A DNA stretch of 64,000 nt from assembly GCF_050749885.1 (NCBI RefSeq), contig NZ_JBOIUB010000001.1, positions 124,001-188,000 of the forward strand, written 5' to 3'. Below are positions 61,336-64,000 of the stretch, piece after piece. The position numbers and the translations under genes were made by a program. The notes beneath the pieces were generated by a model. It had not been told where the DNA came from, ran no database searches, and saw only the letters and a program-made list of their open reading frames with translations. Source of the stretch: Zooshikella sp050749885 (GTDB lineage Bacteria > Pseudomonadota > Gammaproteobacteria > Pseudomonadales > Zooshikellaceae). Position 1 is the stretch's first letter, and each line of letters begins with the position of its first letter.

Positions 61336-62331
61336 TTAATGGACTGGAAAGTAATTACTGACTGGTAATTTAGCCCATTCGAAAGGAATATTATGCGCTT
61401 CTGTGTAGTCTTCAAACAGGCCAATCGCTTCGCGAACTCGATCTAAGTATCTATCCGCAGACTCTTGGTGAAAACCAATGGATACATAGATATTCTGGTC
61501 AGGGTTTTGTTGCCATTTTTCAATATTTTTCTTAAGGACATCAAGCATTCCTTCAGCAGTAATGTAGTCTGCGAGAATGCCATTGTCTGGTATTTCCACG
61601 AGTTGAGCATTTTCAGAACCACGTATCCTATAGGGATGTGAATCTGTATCTGTTGCTGTCCAAAGGTTATCCAGCCAGCGATATAATGGCAGCTTTTCCC
61701 ATGGACTATCTTTGAGTAACTCTGAAGGAACTGCAGAAGAATCATAGCGAATTCCTTCTTCAGCAAGGGCTTGTATAACATGAGATTTGGCCATCCAACC
61801 ACCTGCACGGAAACTGACAGGTTGGTCAAAACCTTCATCCATCAGTATACGTTTACTCTTACGAATTATTTTCTTTAACTCGTCTTTATTGTAGGCACTA
61901 ATATCGATTTCATGTCCACAGTCTTTAGGGGTTTCACAATTTGCGAGATCGATGGGCGTATTGGTATGTGCTCGAGGAGCAGTTTTAAATACGACATTAC
62001 TTGCTTCAGCAAGCGAGCGCCAACCATGTATGTGCAGGCCATGTTCATCAATGGGCAGTAGCACCGACTGTATTTTTTGGGTTACATCTACAGGGTTTGC
62101 ATCTGCTTTAGTGTAGTAAGCAGCATTTAAAAAGTGTAGTAGGCCGATCTCAGGGAAATCTTCCCGAAAAGTTTTCATTTTTTGTAGATCTTTATCTTTT
62201 AAGAAGTAGCCCTCCCAGTCAACGCTAATAATAGCGACCACTTTACCTTGAGCGAAGGCATGGTGGCTTAACAGGAAAATCCAGCAGATGAAGAATATTT
62301 TAGAAAAACTGAATTTAGACTTTTGTTTCAT
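61336..62331 (-). CDS. exported polysaccharide-deacetylase-like (NodB-fold) protein
   Basis: A 331-residue protein with a signal peptide (about 1-27, IFFICWIFLLSHHAFA). It shows NodB-fold signs: a first-strand acidic motif SVDWEG (Asp38, Glu40), HGLHIHGW in the place of the HxxxH metal motif, FRAGGWMA (the RxG/W motif 3) and a later GFHQES His. The canonical TFDDG is replaced by SVDWEG, so metal binding may be altered. Members deacetylate polysaccharides or peptidoglycan amino sugars; the substrate here is unknown. AAGG lies 7 nt before the ATG. It is convergent with the binding-protein gene at 60378. Confidence 0.78.
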   Translation of the reverse strand: MKQKSKFSFSKIFFICWIFLLSHHAFAQGKVVAIISVDWEGYFLKDKDLQKMKTFREDFPEIGLLHFLNAAYYTKADANPVDVTQKIQSVLLPIDEHGLHIHGWRSLAEASNVVFKTAPRAHTNTPIDLANCETPKDCGHEIDISAYNKDELKKIIRKSKRILMDEGFDQPVSFRAGGWMAKSHVIQALAEEGIRYDSSAVPSELLKDSPWEKLPLYRWLDNLWTATDTDSHPYRIRGSENAQLVEIPDNGILADYITAEGMLDVLKKNIEKWQQNPDQNIYVSIGFHQESADRYLDRVREAIGLFEDYTEAHNIPFEWAKLPVSNYFPVH

Positions 62332-62860
62332 TAATATACCTTATATGTCTTATTGTTGGACGTATATGGTATACATATTTTTTTATAATAATAAATAAGA
62401 TATTTAATATAATGGATAAAAAAATCTCCTACAAAACCTTCTATGTCGTGCGTTGGTTCGAGTTTATAAAGTAAATTAACAGTTTTTTCATAGACAACCG
62501 TTGAAGTGTGCAGTTTGTATCACAGGAGATAAACTTTTTAATGCTTTGATTTACTTATGGTTGGTATGTCTCACAACTTAAGACAATCAGAATGGTGTGG
62601 TTGACAGTTGCTTACAATGGGTATTCATCGTGTTCTTGAATAATCAATAACTATAACAAAAAACAAGAATGACTATTCAGTTAAATGGTGTTGCATATAT
62701 GCGTCGCAAAAGATCTGCTGTGAAAGTAAGGCCTTATACCATTATGGGTATAGGATTTTGTTAATTGATGGAGTAAAAGATCAACAAATAGCCAAGTTTG
62801 GTTTTGCAAAAGCTATTGTGCTTACGCATACTAACTACTAAACCTTAGGGCTTTTTTAGT
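62332..62860. other. 530-bp intergenic region
   Basis: AT-rich and without a supported ORF. It separates the divergent deacetylase-like gene and the sugar-binding-protein gene, so promoters for both should be here. No riboswitch, terminator or copy of the dispersed repeat was identified. Confidence 0.45.
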
Positions 62861-63991
62861 ATGAGAATATTGATACTATTCGTTTGCCTATTGCTATCGT
62901 TTTTTAACGCGGCTGAAGCAGATGATAAGATTAAAGTGGTCTTTGTAAGTTGCTGTTTACCTGAAGGTTTTTTCTGGCCCAAGGTGGAAGCGTTTATGCG
63001 AGCTGCAGCAGATGATTTGAATATTGAGCTTGAAGTGCTCTATGCGCAAATGGATTATATGTACATGAAAAGCATTGCTGTTAGTGTAGCGAACCGTCAA
63101 GTTAAACCTGATTACCTCATAATAGATAATTATAAATTAGCAGCAGGAAAAATAATAAAAACGTTGAGTGAATCAAAAATAAAAATATTTTTAATGGCTA
63201 ATGGCCTAACAAAAGAACAGGCTTCTATTTATGGTAATCCTCGTGAAATTTATCCAAATTGGATAGGAGAGTTAACACCTGATAACTATTATGCTGGATA
63301 CCAGTTAGCTAAATCGACAATAGATTATTTTTTGTCACATAACAATAATATCAATGTAAATATTCTTGCATTATCAGGGGATCAAGCAACACCCGCAAGT
63401 ATAGCGCGTGTGAATGGTCTTAAAAAAGCAATATCTCATTATCAAAATGTGGTGATCAAGCAAGTTATACCTGGCAATTGGCAACAACAGGATGCGTATA
63501 AAAAAACATATCATCTCATAAGACGATACCCTGACATCAATGTTGTTTGGGCTGCGAATGATGAAATGGCCTTAGGCGCAATGGAAAGTGTCATTGAGTA
63601 TGGTAAGCAGCCTGGAAAAGATATTTACTTTAGTGGCATTAACTGGAAAAAAGAAGCATTGAAGAAAGTACAGGATGGTTCAATGGTCGTCAGTATTGGT
63701 GGACATTTTATGATGGGGGGATGGGCACTGGTTATTTTACATGACTATCACTTCGGTATTGATTTTGCTCAATCCGAAGGACTAAAGATGAAAATGAAAT
63801 TGTTTAATGTCATTGATGTTCATAATGTGCAACGTTATTTAGAAACATTGGGTGATGAACAGTGGCAAAAAATAAATTTTAAACACTTTTCAAAACGGTA
63901 TAATTCAAGTCTGACACAATATGACTTTAGTTTAAACTCGATACTACATAATATTGAAGAAGTTAATTTGACAAAGAAAGGCCAAAATTAA
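62861..63991 (+). CDS. periplasmic sugar-binding-type protein (Peripla_BP_4/LuxP-like)
   Basis: A 376-residue type I periplasmic binding protein: signal peptide (about 1-20, ILFVCLLLSFFNAAEA), then KVVFVSCCLPEGFFWPKVEAFMRAAADDLNIELEVL, a first-lobe strand DYLIIDNYK, NVNILALSGDQATPASIARVNGLKKAI and VVWAANDEMALGAMESVIEYGK, typical of RbsB/LuxP-type sugar or autoinducer receptors. The CC pair near the first strand is unusual. No transporter or sensor-kinase gene is visible before the window ends 9 bp later, so the partner may lie just downstream. Confidence 0.85.
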   Translation: MRILILFVCLLLSFFNAAEADDKIKVVFVSCCLPEGFFWPKVEAFMRAAADDLNIELEVLYAQMDYMYMKSIAVSVANRQVKPDYLIIDNYKLAAGKIIKTLSESKIKIFLMANGLTKEQASIYGNPREIYPNWIGELTPDNYYAGYQLAKSTIDYFLSHNNNINVNILALSGDQATPASIARVNGLKKAISHYQNVVIKQVIPGNWQQQDAYKKTYHLIRRYPDINVVWAANDEMALGAMESVIEYGKQPGKDIYFSGINWKKEALKKVQDGSMVVSIGGHFMMGGWALVILHDYHFGIDFAQSEGLKMKMKLFNVIDVHNVQRYLETLGDEQWQKINFKHFSKRYNSSLTQYDFSLNSILHNIEEVNLTKKGQN

Positions 63992-64000
63992 TTAAGCTTG

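Noticed and set aside
46632..64000. Prophage or integrative island boundaries around the toxin
   Set aside because: No integrase, tRNA, transposase or attachment-site repeat was seen; transfer remains possible but unsupported.

Overview
The window looks like chromosome of a motile, probably marine, gammaproteobacterium of moderately low G+C. The best guess from gene content and protein similarity is an Oceanospirillales-type genus such as Zooshikella or Spartinivicinus; this is inference, as no rRNA or other taxonomic marker is present. Gene order and protein sequences in the first third follow the Pseudomonas polar-flagellum/chemotaxis locus closely.

Region 1 (1-23006) is a flagellar-chemotaxis block. 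It runs fliL (5' end cut off by the window), fliM, fliN, fliO, fliP, fliQ, fliR, flhB, flhA, flhF, flhG (fleN), fliA, cheY, cheZ, cheA, cheB, motC, motD, a ParA-type ATPase (ParC-like), a CheW-domain ParP-like protein, cheW and a DUF2802 gene. Facing these is a two-gene minus-strand unit: a FliK-like hook-length protein and a stand-alone FlhB C-terminal-domain protein. Together they give the switch/C-ring, export gate, placement and number control (FlhF/FlhG), the late sigma factor, the signalling core, stators and polar array positioning.

Region 2 (23007-29374) is a four-gene group of unrecognised exported proteins. Two are ~627-residue paralogues, each with exactly eight conserved cysteines; between them lie a 334-residue exported protein and a 185-residue membrane-anchored Pro/Glu-rich protein. 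Copies of a short palindromic intergenic repeat precede the two paralogues. This is the best candidate here for an undescribed periplasmic or secreted system.

Region 3 (29375-46631) is mixed housekeeping and accessory content: a cytidine deaminase-like protein, a HEAT-like protein, a PDZ/thioredoxin-fold protein without a CXXC motif, a Tat-exported multicopper oxidase with a Leu at the axial copper position, a DUF6933-like protein, a TPP riboswitch followed by thiBPQ, tmcA, a GNAT acetyltransferase, a MAPEG protein, a DUF2237 protein, an orphan periplasmic binding protein and an alpha carbonic anhydrase.

Region 4 (46632-59289) is dominated by one 3973-residue, cysteine-free, multidomain RTX toxin. 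It has an anthrax-lethal-factor-like zinc protease domain, an ADP-ribosyltransferase domain with a QxE motif, a third unassigned domain with an FWSG motif, a TcdA/TcdB/Mcf-like translocation region and several RTX repeat blocks. Short repeated helical modules separate the N-terminal domains. No type I secretion or acyltransferase gene lies nearby.

Region 5 (59290-64000) carries orphan solute-binding proteins and a polysaccharide-deacetylase-like exported protein. I saw no tRNA, rRNA, CRISPR array, insertion sequence or integrase.
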